Positions 43,851 to 52,084 of a stretch of 64,000 nt of DNA are shown here, piece by piece. The number at the start of each line of letters is the position of its first letter. The stretch's first letter is position 1. Under the pieces are notes generated by a model that worked only from the letters and a program-made list of their open reading frames with translations, made no database searches and was not told the origin of the DNA. The DNA lies in the NCBI RefSeq assembly GCF_023522835.1, contig NZ_JALCZU010000015.1, positions 19,941 to 83,940 of the forward strand, in the 5' to 3' direction. A program made the translations under genes and the position numbers. This DNA comes from Oceanobacillus saliphilus (lineage in GTDB: Bacteria > Bacillota > Bacilli > Bacillales > Amphibacillaceae).

Positions 43851-44273
43851 TTACTTCTTTAAACTATCCAATAAGATATACCCAAAAACAACACTAGCAA
43901 TAATTTGAATTGTTGGGCTCCCAACCATAATTATCTCTGGTATTTTAATGGAACCTTCACCTAATTGTAAAAACGGCAAGATAGACATTGATATTATATA
44001 AAGAGACGGTAATGCAATGGCAATAAACTTAACCCAATCAAATGTCCATTGCTTATTCTCTTTAATTTCAATTAACAACCTAGGTAATCTCAGAAAGAGC
44101 CCAATAACAATAGGAAATATTGTAGCAAATAATACAACAGGCAACAATTCGAAATTCATTCTAGCTTCTTCTTCTAATCGAATCTGATATTTAGTTCCCA
44201 AGAAAATAATAAATCCAATAACGAATGTCCAACCAAAATAATATAGAAACCTTTTAATAAAGCAACCCTCCAT
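43851..44273 (-). CDS. Hypothetical four-helix membrane protein, unusual start
   Basis: Polytopic protein with helices FLYYFGWTFVIGFIIFLG, LLPVVLFATIFPIVIGLFL, FIAIALPSLYIISMSILPFL and IQIIASVVFGYILLDSL. The ATG at 44273 overlaps a perfect SD (GGAGGG, 44266-44271); the codon 7 nt beyond that SD is ATT at 44256-44258, where the family-like sequence KRFLYYFGW begins. Either ATT initiates or an ATG mutated. Longer upstream starts lack an SD. Function unknown. Confidence 0.55.
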   Translation of the reverse strand: MEGCFIKRFLYYFGWTFVIGFIIFLGTKYQIRLEEEARMNFELLPVVLFATIFPIVIGLFLRLPRLLIEIKENKQWTFDWVKFIAIALPSLYIISMSILPFLQLGEGSIKIPEIIMVGSPTIQIIASVVFGYILLDSLKK

Positions 44274-44437
44274 AAATTGATTTAACTTACTTATATATAC
44301 GAATATAATTACTGTAATTTTTCTTCTTACACTATCCTCCAGATAAATAAATAACTCCTTCTTCATAATAACATAATATTTAAAATACACTTTTTTTAAA
44401 AAAAACGATTGTTTAGATGACAGCCTTTGTTGAACTT

Positions 44438-44457
44438 TTGCACCAATTTAGTTTAGG
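44438..44457 (-). repeat. Array element core overlapping a stop codon
   Basis: TTGCACCAATTTAGTTTAGG; the stop of the 62-residue gene (44453) lies inside it. TTGTTGAACT precedes. Confidence 0.65.
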
Positions 44458-44641
44458 ATGATGATTTCAAATTCTTTTTTCTCCAAATGAATGAAAAAAT
44501 TAAAATAACAAAACCAGTTGTACCTAAAAAGATTTGGTCTAGTAAGAGTTCACCAGTTCTGATGTATCGTAAGGTAAAAATGCCTCCAGAGAATGTAAGT
44601 GATATTCGAATGAGCAACGAATTGACTTCCCTCACCCCCAT
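44453..44641 (-). CDS. Hypothetical small membrane protein
   Basis: 62 residues with two hydrophobic segments (ISLTFSGGIFTLRYI, IFLGTTGFVILIFSFIW) and a basic end (RKKNLKSSS). GGGGTGAGGG overlaps the first codons, so initiation may be at TTG codon 9 rather than the ATG. No family recognised. Confidence 0.5.
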   Translation of the reverse strand: MGVREVNSLLIRISLTFSGGIFTLRYIRTGELLLDQIFLGTTGFVILIFSFIWRKKNLKSSS

Positions 44642-44666
44642 TAAACTTACTGCTTAAAATAACACC

Positions 44667-44688
44667 TGCACCAGATAGTACGAATAGG
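44667..44688 (-). repeat. Array element core
   Basis: TGCACCAGATAGTACGAATA, 18 nt beyond the stop of the 114-residue membrane gene; nearly identical to the core at 37918. Confidence 0.65.
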
Positions 44689-44705
44689 TTATAAATAAAT
44701 TAGGA

Positions 44706-45050
44706 TTACTTATTCAAGAAGAAAATAGCTACTGCTATAAGCACGGGGACTAACAGACTTTTAATTTTACTTCTACCCCAAATATCAATTGCTTTTACAA
44801 TTCCACCTATCACAAGTATTAAAGTACCAACAATATTTATTAAATGTATTGAAAAGATACTTCCAAGTTGAGCTATAAATAAACCAACTGCAAGAAAACC
44901 TATTGTGAAAATAAAATGGGGTGTCTTAAAATCTCTTTTTACATCATTTTTATCGTTTGTATCCATTTTGACATATGCTCTAACCATAAAAAAAATTGGA
45001 AATCCCCACATAAACAAAAAAGGTATCACTCGGTCGATATCTATATTCAA
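44706..45050 (-). CDS. Hypothetical membrane protein (four helices)
   Basis: 114 residues: helices VIPFLFMWGFPIFFMVRAY, FIFTIGFLAVGLFIAQLG, LINIVGTLILVIGGIVKAI and LLVPVLIAVAIFFL. TTG start at 45050 with GGAGGGGG upstream. No family recognised. Confidence 0.6.
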   Translation of the reverse strand: MNIDIDRVIPFLFMWGFPIFFMVRAYVKMDTNDKNDVKRDFKTPHFIFTIGFLAVGLFIAQLGSIFSIHLINIVGTLILVIGGIVKAIDIWGRSKIKSLLVPVLIAVAIFFLNK

Positions 45051-45124
45051 ACAACCCCCTCCAATATATACAAATCCCGTATCCGTCTCAGTACATTAGC
45101 ATTGCGTTTATTTATTTTTGAACG

Positions 45125-45145
45125 TTGCATCATATAGTTGAATAA
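45125..45145 (-). repeat. Array element core
   Basis: TTGCATCATATAGTTGAATA, 15 nt beyond the permease fragment. Confidence 0.65.
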
Positions 45146-45159
45146 TGATTATAACTATT

Positions 45160-45420
45160 TTAATTCGTTAACTGTCGAAACATCTTTTTCCTAGCATAAA
45201 AGAGAAAAATAAATTGAATTAGGAAATAGATTCCCCCAATAATAAAGTAGTTTAATATAAATTCAGGGTATGGAAAAAATTCTCCTGCATCTGCTGTCAT
45301 CATTACAATATATAACAGTGGTAAAATCATTCCAAGTAGCATCGGAATCATAAATATTGTCGTGATCTCTTGTGAAATCAGTTTCCTTAAGTAAAAAACA
45401 GGCTGTTCCTTTTTTACCAA
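45160..45420 (-). pseudogene. C-terminal fragment of an ABC-type permease
   Basis: An 86-residue frame: FYLRKLISQEITTIFMIPML, LGMILPLLYIVMMTADAG, FILNYFIIGGIYFLIQFIFL and FYARKKMFRQLT. Two or three helices plus a basic tail look like the last helices of an FtsX-like ABC permease (BceB type), from memory. There is no SD before its ATG, and the upstream sequence switches abruptly to coding sense on the other strand at about 45420. Confidence 0.5.
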
Positions 45421-45593
45421 CTACAGTTCAGGATGTCTTTACGGAAAGTGCACGATTCATTACTCCACATGTAAAGTGTACCATTCAACCATTATCGAAG
45501 AAATTTGTTATAGAAAATGGAAGAGTTGAGTTTGGAAGTAGTGAAATAGTTGTTTCAGTTGGGAATGAACGTTTTTCATATCTGGGAAGCTAA
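45416..45593 (+). pseudogene. C-terminal fragment of an unknown plus-strand gene
   Basis: The plus strand reads VQDVFTESARFITPHVKCTI, QPLSKKFVIENGRVEFGSSE, IVVSVGNERFSYLGS, stop. It has protein-like composition and no start or SD of its own. The 5' end is cut at the junction with the permease fragment. Family not recognised. Confidence 0.4.
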
Positions 45594-45736
45594 AATGACG
45601 AGATTGTGATTCAAAGAGAACAGTTCTTCACCTGTAGATAACCAATTGCAAATGATTACACTTAATCTAACAATTATTGTTAATGAAGCAGAAGGGGAAA
45701 ATCCCCTCCTATAATTTTCACTATTAAAATACTAAA

Positions 45737-46639
45737 TTACACCCTGGCAAGACCTCTTTCAAATGCTGCAAGATGATTCAAAGAAGCATTACGAAGTTGA
45801 GAAAAAACGGTTCGCGCATCATTAGGTATATTAAATGTTAAAAATCTTTCGTACATAGAAATATTATCTATTTCTCCCTGAACCCCAGCAGCATATGCTT
45901 CCTTAATATTTTCTGGAGTAGTAACTAAGGCCTGCGATTCATCCTCAGGTAACGGCACTTGGTATCGTTCAAAAAGTGGTAACAAAGCATCTATATGCCT
46001 CATTTCTGCTTCCTTTATTTGTGCAAAAGTACGAATATATCCAAAGTTTTCTAAGATATTATCATACCTTGCTTGAGCTAGATATTCGTCTTGAAGGGCA
46101 TAAGTCAACATTTGAGGTAAAGTTAATGTTGAGACACTTAAGGCCCCTTTAGCACCGTAATTGTTAATTTGTCGATTGATGTGTGTTACCTTTGGATGAT
46201 TTAAAAAAGACAAAAACCACACAGCGTGATTTTGTTCATCTGCAGCTGCACGTCGAAACCTTTCTTTAATAATTGAATCCTTTGCTTTATCTGCTATATC
46301 TAAATAAAAATCAACAGCTTCTTGTTCGTCTTTGAAAGCAAATTCTATTCCTGCTTTATACTTGTCTGGACATTCCTCAATGATTTGATAAGATGGCTTG
46401 CTTCCCGTTAAATTTATATAAATTCTGCTGAATTCTTCGAGATGCCGTTCTTCATCTTTTTGTATCTCAAGAATTCTGTTCCTTTCTTCATTTGTAGGTG
46501 CCATCTTGGCTAACTTCTTATAACAAGTAACAGCACTATACTCTGCATTAATAGCTTTCTGAATATCATTTATAAGTTGATTGTCATTTGGCAAACGATC
46601 ATAATCATAATAATGTAAACCATATTGATTTAAATACAT
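45737..46639 (-). CDS. Double ferritin-like domain protein
   Basis: 300 residues built from two four-helix ferritin-like bundles. The first (about 20-165) has E...EKDEERHLEEF and ADEQNHAVWFL; the second (about 180-300) has ALQDEYLAQARYDNILENFG, IKEAEMRHIDALLPLFERY and GEIDNISMYERFL. The repeated ExxH pairs suggest di-iron sites, as in rubrerythrin and DUF2202 proteins. ATG 46639 has AAAGGAG eight bases upstream. Role in iron or oxidative stress is inferred. Confidence 0.8.
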   Translation of the reverse strand: MYLNQYGLHYYDYDRLPNDNQLINDIQKAINAEYSAVTCYKKLAKMAPTNEERNRILEIQKDEERHLEEFSRIYINLTGSKPSYQIIEECPDKYKAGIEFAFKDEQEAVDFYLDIADKAKDSIIKERFRRAAADEQNHAVWFLSFLNHPKVTHINRQINNYGAKGALSVSTLTLPQMLTYALQDEYLAQARYDNILENFGYIRTFAQIKEAEMRHIDALLPLFERYQVPLPEDESQALVTTPENIKEAYAAGVQGEIDNISMYERFLTFNIPNDARTVFSQLRNASLNHLAAFERGLARV

Positions 46640-46799
46640 GAATGTCACTCCTTTTGCTTAACCATCAACTTATCATATGTTTTAAGTCTGGGTATCTGTG
46701 CAAGTTCATTTCTATCTATTTTGATTTTGTCACGTTTTGATGCAAAAAAGGATTTTAACTTTTTCAATCGAAGTTTAAATTTTTTACTCTTATGTTAAA

Positions 46800-47040
46800 G
46801 TATCAACTAAGTTTATTCTTCCAAGTACTAAGCCTTCTATATTCTTAATTAAATAAAAATAAGATAACCCTTGATTTTGTTCATCCATCAAGGCTTTGTT
46901 TTTTTAAAAAATATCTCAAAGTTATAGTAATCATCTTCACGGCTCGGAACCATTTCCTCAAAATAAGCTCTGTTTTCAATCTCGAATTCAAATAACTTCT
47001 CAAGATCTTCTTGTAATTTCTTAATTGCAATATTCACCAT
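46800..47040 (-). pseudogene. Truncated, frameshifted duplicate of the GNAT gene at 34003-34515
   Basis: From 46800 to 47040 the DNA follows 34269-34515 at about 85% identity by eye, including its start region. The C-terminal half is missing, and a short indel near 46905-46915 (TTTTTTTAAAAAATATC in place of TTTCTTTGTTTAAATGTC) breaks the frame. The adjoining element (47051-47105) is also duplicated. Confidence 0.8.
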
Positions 47041-47050
47041 AATTAACACC

Positions 47051-47105
47051 ATTCAATGAATTAATAAGCTGTACCTTCTTCAAGATAACCACCCGTTTAT
47101 TGAAT
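47051..47105 (-). repeat. Array element, ATTCAAT/ATTGAAT variant
   Basis: Ends ATTCAAT and ATTGAAT pair perfectly (most copies have ATTCAAC/GTTGAAT). Its left 30 bp match the element at 34528 with one mismatch; the right half differs. Confidence 0.65.
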
Positions 47106-47120
47106 AAGAAATATCTTAAT

Positions 47121-47204
47121 TTACTTCCATTCATCAACCAAAAGTCCGTAAATAACGTGATCAACATAATGGTCGTATAGCCACTCCTGCTTGTCTAACT
47201 TCAT
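47121..47204 (-). pseudogene. C-terminal tail of a GNAT acetyltransferase
   Basis: The minus strand reads KLDKQEWLYDHYVDHVIYGL, LVDEWK, stop at 47121. This is the characteristic last strand of RimJ/RimL proteins (compare DRVIYGLLKEEW at 27910). It overlaps the end of the adenylyltransferase gene by a few bases and has no N-terminal part. Confidence 0.6.
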
Positions 47205-48085
47205 TTATAAATTTCCTTTGCATCAGAAGGCAAATATCTTACATGTTTAAGGAATTTCGTCATATTTTTATCGTCATCAATTGGGTATGTGAATAGTAGG
47301 TTATCTGCTACATCTTCTGCTAAAGTTCTAAATAGCTTACAAGTAATAAAAATGGAATCCCAAAAATTTTCATAGCTCTTATCGGAATAAGTATTTTCAT
47401 ACATCACCCAATATGGTTCTGGAAGATAATTTTTAAAATATTTGCCCATCTTACCTGTTGAGACTTTGAAGTTATACCTTGTTCCAATCCACCATGATAC
47501 CATTTCATCAAGCGATGCTCTCGTAGAATATTCAAACATTAATTTTGCGTATGGCAATTCGTCCCGCCAAATTCCCTTTGCAACGTTTTGTAAACACCAC
47601 CAAAAATTATTAGTACAACTTACAAACAAAGGTTCTGATGGCTTTTTTACTTGATAATCAATATCTGTAGGTGGAGGAATAATTGGTAAAATGTTGTCCT
47701 TATCTAATAATGGAACAGTAAGCCTATCACTGACATAACCATTAATCATTGAATCTTTTATTTCGATATGAAGGTCAATTCGATTCCCGTCAGTAAAAAG
47801 CATTAAATATCCATAAGAACGTTTAAAATCCCTATCCATACCAATTTGCTTATCCATTTTGTCAGGTTCTTGAAGCATCAGTAAATCCCCAAAAATTTTA
47901 ATCCAATTTTCATCTTCTATAAAAGATGCTGTTTCCGTCACTACATATACAATATCGTAATCTTGAAAAATATCTTTCGGAATATTAGAATTAGTTCTGG
48001 AACCGTTCATATATACTGCTCGGATTCGTTCATCCTCTTCTGCTACCGTCAATATTAAATCAAGCATTTCTTTTTCAGTTCTCAC
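47201..48085 (-). CDS. Aminoglycoside 6-adenylyltransferase (AadK/ANT(6) family)
   Basis: 294 residues. The nucleotidyltransferase motif GSRTNSNIPKDIFQDYDIVY gives the G-S and DxD-like catalytic residues. The rest follows ANT(6): DLLMLQEPDKMDKQIGMDRD, NRIDLHIEI, PSEPLFVSCTNNFWWCLQNV and GTRYNFKVSTGKMGKYFKNY. Family members adenylylate streptomycin; chromosomal AadK of B. subtilis gives low-level resistance. GTG start at 48085 with GGGGAT upstream. Activity on a drug here is inferred. Confidence 0.88.
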   Translation of the reverse strand: MRTEKEMLDLILTVAEEDERIRAVYMNGSRTNSNIPKDIFQDYDIVYVVTETASFIEDENWIKIFGDLLMLQEPDKMDKQIGMDRDFKRSYGYLMLFTDGNRIDLHIEIKDSMINGYVSDRLTVPLLDKDNILPIIPPPTDIDYQVKKPSEPLFVSCTNNFWWCLQNVAKGIWRDELPYAKLMFEYSTRASLDEMVSWWIGTRYNFKVSTGKMGKYFKNYLPEPYWVMYENTYSDKSYENFWDSIFITCKLFRTLAEDVADNLLFTYPIDDDKNMTKFLKHVRYLPSDAKEIYK

Positions 48086-48221
48086 GAATATCCATCCCCT
48101 GTAAAATGACGTTGGTTCATTCTCTTAAACCAAGTAATAACATAACACCATAAATTAATTATAAATTCTGAAATTAATTATAAAGAAATACCATCGTTTG
48201 GTGATCTTACTAGTTCACCTC

Positions 48222-48240
48222 TTGCACCAGTTAATGAAAC
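48222..48240 (-). repeat. Array element core
   Basis: TTGCACCAGTTAATGAAAC, 6 nt after the nucleoside phosphorylase stop, preceded by TAGTTCACC. Confidence 0.65.
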
Positions 48241-48245
48241 AAGGG

Positions 48246-49007
48246 TCATTTAGTAAACTTAGCATAATTTTCTGAGAGGTATAATGCTACATTCCTAATT
48301 TTCTCATCCGTTTCCAGTTCTAATTCTTCTCTATCTTTTGTATAGGAATAAATTGTGTCACCTTGAATTAAATGATCCGATAAGTTTAATAAACCTATTG
48401 CCTTTTTATCAAATTTCTTAGCTATTGCTAAAGTGGTTGCAGTTTCCATATCAACGCCTGAATAACCGTTTTGAGACCAATTTTTTACCATATCAACTGT
48501 TTCTAATAGCATTGCACTTGTAGAAATAACACTTCCAGTTGAATAGCTATACCCCTTCTTTTCACAATAATCTATTGCTGCATTTACTATCTTTTCATCC
48601 GCCTTAACTACCTCTTGATTAGGAAGATACCAATGCGAAACGCCATCTTGCATTCCAGCTTCCGTAACAATAAAAATATCCCCATATTTCACATTGTGTG
48701 ATAATCCACCATAATAACCAGTTTGAATAAATAAATTAGTTCCTGCTACACCAAATTGATGTACGATGGTAGCCGCCATAGGACCACCAAATACATTTGC
48801 AAAACCTAGATTGGTGCCATTATATTTACCAATTACTGTATTCCATTTAGGTAGCCATACTTCGTCATTCAGTATTTGATTCCAAAATTCTAAGTTATAG
48901 TCGTGCTCCCATTCTCCGTGAACTACAAAGGAAGCAGGGATTTGGCCTTCTTCAACTTGAAATGCTTTCAACCAATCTTTTTTCGTGAAATCTCCATATA
49001 ATTTCAT
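48246..49007 (-). CDS. Nucleoside phosphorylase-family protein
   Basis: A 253-residue PNP/UDP phosphorylase fold: VFGGPMAATIVHQFGVAGTN, YGDIFIVTEAGMQDGVSHWY and the purine/ribose-site signature GVDMETATTLAIAKKF. Substrate may be a nucleoside or a 5'-modified derivative; the unusual N-terminal 60 residues set it apart from DeoD. Cytosolic, single gene. Confidence 0.8.
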   Translation of the reverse strand: MKLYGDFTKKDWLKAFQVEEGQIPASFVVHGEWEHDYNLEFWNQILNDEVWLPKWNTVIGKYNGTNLGFANVFGGPMAATIVHQFGVAGTNLFIQTGYYGGLSHNVKYGDIFIVTEAGMQDGVSHWYLPNQEVVKADEKIVNAAIDYCEKKGYSYSTGSVISTSAMLLETVDMVKNWSQNGYSGVDMETATTLAIAKKFDKKAIGLLNLSDHLIQGDTIYSYTKDREELELETDEKIRNVALYLSENYAKFTK

Positions 49008-49098
49008 AATTATTAATCCCAGCCCCTATATAATTGGGTTTATTTCAACCCCTTGTTGAACTCTTCTGCCAGATAGATCAATAGCTTTTCATTTAAAA

Positions 49099-49185
49099 TT
49101 AACATAATATTCCTAACATTATTAGCGAAAGAATAGGCAATCAAATACTGATTACCTTATCAACTCTTGCACCAGTTACTTTTAG
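49099..49185 (-). repeat. Composite array element with conserved 25-bp block
   Basis: Bases 49099-49123 are identical to 41156-41180. A hairpin GGCAATCA/TGATTACC (49136-49156) and the core TTGCACCAGTTACTTTTAG (49167-49185) follow. A CTTCTGCCAGATAGATCAAT half-site lies just before, at 49063. Confidence 0.7.
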
Positions 49186-49249
49186 TACGTTTATTGATAA
49201 ACTCAACCCATCTTCATGTATTACATTAATGGAACAAGATGCTATCTTT

Positions 49250-49969
49250 TTACACTAGTGATTCTGTTTTTAATAAAAATCCCTCAACAATTTTATTATA
49301 AATTTCCGGCTGTTCAAGATGCACAACATGACCTGCAAAAGGAATGATTGACACATGAATATTTCTATTCATTTTAGGATAAGTAATGGTTCCAATGGTT
49401 TCATCTGCGTTTTGTTCACCTACTAAAAATAATACAGGCATGTTGAGCACCGACAGATCAGCTGTCTCGTCAAATGGATACCAATCTACATCTTGTGTGG
49501 AACGAAGTAATTCCCTCCAGTCCCCTTCATGTATATCATCAAAATAAGCTGCTGTTTCTGGGTTTTCTAACATTTTCGCTATATTTTCTGCGTCTTCCTT
49601 ATTTATTTCTTCCCAATCGGTCGGTTTTTCTGGAATAATGCCAGATAACGTTAAAATTCTGACTTTTTCTGGGTGATTTTTAGCAAACACTAGAGCAACC
49701 AGTGCACCTAACGAACACCCAGCAAAGTGAGCAGATTGAATACCTAATGTTTCAAGTGTTTCAAGTAAATCCCTTGCACAATCTTGAAAGTAATTAGTTA
49801 GGTCATTCGATGTAGATTTACCATGACCACGTAAATCTGGTAATATCACCTGATAATTTTGTTTAAAATATTCCTTTTGCACATTAAGCTCCGTTATCCC
49901 TGTTTGTAAGCCCGTATGGAGAAATACAAATGCTTCCCCTTTTCCAGTTACCTCTGTATGTAAAATCAT
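49250..49969 (-). CDS. Alpha/beta hydrolase
   Basis: 239 residues. GKGEAFVFLHTGLQTG oxyanion loop, DLRGHGKS, nucleophile in FAGCSLGALVAL (Ser), acid in FLVGEQNADE and His in FAGHVVHLEQPE. The triad is complete. Similar to 3-oxoadipate enol-lactonase-type hydrolases in size, but no pathway genes accompany it. Confidence 0.88.
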   Translation of the reverse strand: MILHTEVTGKGEAFVFLHTGLQTGITELNVQKEYFKQNYQVILPDLRGHGKSTSNDLTNYFQDCARDLLETLETLGIQSAHFAGCSLGALVALVFAKNHPEKVRILTLSGIIPEKPTDWEEINKEDAENIAKMLENPETAAYFDDIHEGDWRELLRSTQDVDWYPFDETADLSVLNMPVLFLVGEQNADETIGTITYPKMNRNIHVSIIPFAGHVVHLEQPEIYNKIVEGFLLKTESLV

Positions 49970-50060
49970 AAAGTTATATTCTCCTATTCAGTAGTGTATT
50001 ACGATAACTTTAAAACTTAACACTTATATTTACTTAAAGGATGCTTCTTCTTGATGTATC

Positions 50061-50080
50061 GCACCAGTTACTTGAAAATG
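50061..50080 (-). repeat. Array element core
   Basis: GCACCAGTTACTTGAAAATG, preceded by GATGCTTCTTCTTGATGTAT; 28 nt after the next gene's stop. Confidence 0.65.
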
Positions 50081-50107
50081 CTGAGGTCTTTTAAAACCCC
50101 TTATATC

Positions 50108-50713
50108 TCAATAATTATTGAGATACACAGTATCATTAAATGTTATTCCAAAATGACTATATTTTATATGAACATTATTAATTTCTTTATTATGAATAAC
50201 ACTAACCCCATAAATTTCATCGTCTTTTGAAGCAGTTCCATCATCTAATTTTTCATAATTAGAAGAAGGTGAAGTTCCTGTTTTTATGGCTACTTCATCT
50301 ATATTGGTAAAACCATATTTTTTTGCTTCTTCACTGTTATAATTATCCGTTATGATGAAACCTTGTAACGCATTACTAACTTGTAATTTTGTTTCTAAAG
50401 GCTTTTCATTAATATTTACCGAAACATCTAATATTTGTACTTCACGAAAGCCATCATTACCAATACCAATAACAACTGATTTATTATCTCCACTTGAAGC
50501 AATAGTGCCAATCTCCAATGGTGGATTAAATTTCAACAAAAAATAAACACCACCAACAATTATTACGAGAATAAGTATTCCAGTACCTTTCCAACCTAAT
50601 CCACCGGCTAAATCCGCAAGATTACTTCAGTGGATACTACTTGAAGGATTTTTTAATTCTTCTTGCCTCATTTTTTCTCTTCTTACTTCAGGAGTTTCTT
50701 TATCTTTGTCCAT
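50108..50713 (-). pseudogene. Membrane-anchored protein gene with an in-frame TGA
   Basis: From ATG 50713 (SD GGGGGGAT) the frame reads MDKDKETPEVRREKMRQEEL, KNPSSSIH, TGA (50627-50629), then continues without shift: SNLADLAGGLGWKGTGILIL, VIIVGGVYFLLKFNPPLEIG and on to 50108. The whole is 201 codons with one transmembrane helix, interrupted by a single stop. Downstream reinitiation would need the SD-less TTG at 50539. Nonsense mutation is likeliest. Confidence 0.75.
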
Positions 50714-50764
50714 TTTAATATCCCCCCTTAAATTTAGCTATATCTAATAAATCTTATTAAACTA

Positions 50765-50843
50765 TTCTGCCATATAGTTCAATAAGGAAAAGCTGCCTGT
50801 TCAGCCAGCAGGATCTTCAAGTAACGCACCCTTTAGTTGAATA
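50765..50843 (-). repeat. Array element with two half-sites
   Basis: CTGCCATATAGTTCAATAAG at the left, a CTGCC...GGCAG-like hairpin around GTTCAGCCAGCAG, then GCACCCTTTAGTTGAATA ending 2 nt before the next stop codon. Confidence 0.65.
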
Positions 50844-50844
50844 T

Positions 50845-51228
50845 CTAATAGTCGTTAGTTAATATAATCGTTTCAGTGTTATCATTCCACTCTACTGTTA
50901 CTTCTACTTCGGAGTTTTCCATAATTTTGGCATTCGTTGGGTTTGCCTGATTATCAATAATTAGGAGACCATTTTCGCTTAAAGTATTCCCACTGCGACT
51001 GAATCCTCCAGCATTTGTATTCACTTCAAAAGTTATATCTCCAACTGCACTAACATCGTCGCCTTTATATTCCAATTTAAGTTCTTGGTCTTCGTAGTCG
51101 TTACTGTGTTGAGTAACCTTAAATGAGGCAGACCAATTATTTGTTTCTCCATTAAAAGTAAAGGTATTAGAACTACAAGCTGAAAGCATTATCAAAAATA
51201 TCCCTAACAACATTATCTTTCGAAGCAT
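50845..51228 (-). CDS. Small lipoprotein, Ig-like
   Basis: 127 residues with signal peptide and lipobox LSAC (about Cys18). The mature part is all-beta in character (TFTFNGETNNWSASFKVTQH, VEVTVEWNDNTETIILTND), matching short Bacillus lipoproteins of unknown function. SD GAGGGTG precedes the ATG. Confidence 0.7.
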   Translation of the reverse strand: MLRKIMLLGIFLIMLSACSSNTFTFNGETNNWSASFKVTQHSNDYEDQELKLEYKGDDVSAVGDITFEVNTNAGGFSRSGNTLSENGLLIIDNQANPTNAKIMENSEVEVTVEWNDNTETIILTNDY

Positions 51229-51244
51229 ACTACATCACCCTCCT

Positions 51245-51664
51245 TTAAATAAAGACGTGGTGTAGGTAATATCCGTGACCTCGTATAAGTTCAACTTCAT
51301 CCTTTGATGATATCCAAAAATAATGGAATGTTAGTTCTTCTTCATCTTCTCCACCTGCTGGCTGGTAATTCCACTCATCTGGAGCATCCGATACATTTAT
51401 CCTGTAAAAAAATCTATTATGTATAGCACCATCATCATTTTTCCAATTATCTTCTACAATTAAATTCTCAACTACAAAATTCTTCAATCCTGTTTCTTCT
51501 TCAATTTCTCTAATAACTGCATTATAAGTATCTTCTTGATCGTTCACTGTACCTTTAGGTATTTGTATTCCAGCTTCAGGAATCGGATGTTGAAAAACCA
51601 ATACTTGCGTTTTACCATTCTTTTTCCTGGTTACGTAGCCGTATGCTTTTTTAATCGAATCCAA
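51245..51664 (-). CDS. NUDIX hydrolase
   Basis: 139 residues. Nudix box GTVNDQEDTYNAVIREIEEE followed by TGL is complete (GX5EX7REUXEEXGU). TTG start at 51664 with AGGAGG seven bases upstream. The product resembles small NUDIX enzymes acting on diadenosine or modified nucleotides; substrate unknown. Confidence 0.88.
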   Translation of the reverse strand: MDSIKKAYGYVTRKKNGKTQVLVFQHPIPEAGIQIPKGTVNDQEDTYNAVIREIEEETGLKNFVVENLIVEDNWKNDDGAIHNRFFYRINVSDAPDEWNYQPAGGEDEEELTFHYFWISSKDEVELIRGHGYYLHHVFI

Positions 51665-51716
51665 ACCAATACCTCCTCACTTTTTTAAACTTCTTCGACT
51701 CTGCCCCTATTCTAAA

Positions 51717-51768
51717 TTCGACAAAAAAGGTGCTGCTCCTTCTTTAAGAATTGCACCAGTTAACTGAA
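51717..51768 (-). repeat. Array element overlapping a stop codon
   Basis: A 52-bp palindrome: TTCGAC at one end, GGTGC (51729-51733) and GCACC (51753-51757) inner arms around TTCTTTAAGAA, and ACTGAA at the other end. The stop of the DUF4190 gene (51760-51762) lies inside; CTGCCCC precedes it. Confidence 0.7.
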
Positions 51769-52041
51769 GAGTGCGTTTCCAGCAGTTATAGAAAATATCA
51801 CTGTAAGGAAAATACCTACTAAACAGCAAAACAAACCTATTACTGCCATTCTTTTTCCGTTTTGTTTATAACGTTTAATTTGCTTTAATCCAATGACACC
51901 AAAAATTAGTCCACTAATTCCAAGTATGAACCCGACACCGACGAAAGAAGTAACAATTGAAAGAATACCAAAAATCAGTGAAACAGTGCCTTTATTATTT
52001 TTCTTAACTTCAGTAGCATTTAAAATCTCTATATCGGTCAT
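51760..52041 (-). CDS. DUF4190-type membrane protein
   Basis: 93 residues. A hydrophilic start (NATEVKKNNKGTVSLI) is followed by two helices around a Lys/Arg loop (FGILSIVTSFVGVGFILGIS, GLIFGVIGLKQIKRYKQNG, AVIGLFCCLVGIFLTVIF). This is the usual DUF4190 layout; function unknown. SD AAGGAGG precedes the ATG. Confidence 0.78.
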   Translation of the reverse strand: MTDIEILNATEVKKNNKGTVSLIFGILSIVTSFVGVGFILGISGLIFGVIGLKQIKRYKQNGKRMAVIGLFCCLVGIFLTVIFSITAGNALFS

Positions 52042-52084
52042 TGTTCATCCTCCTTCATTCCAGTTTTAACTCTTATTTCACTAA

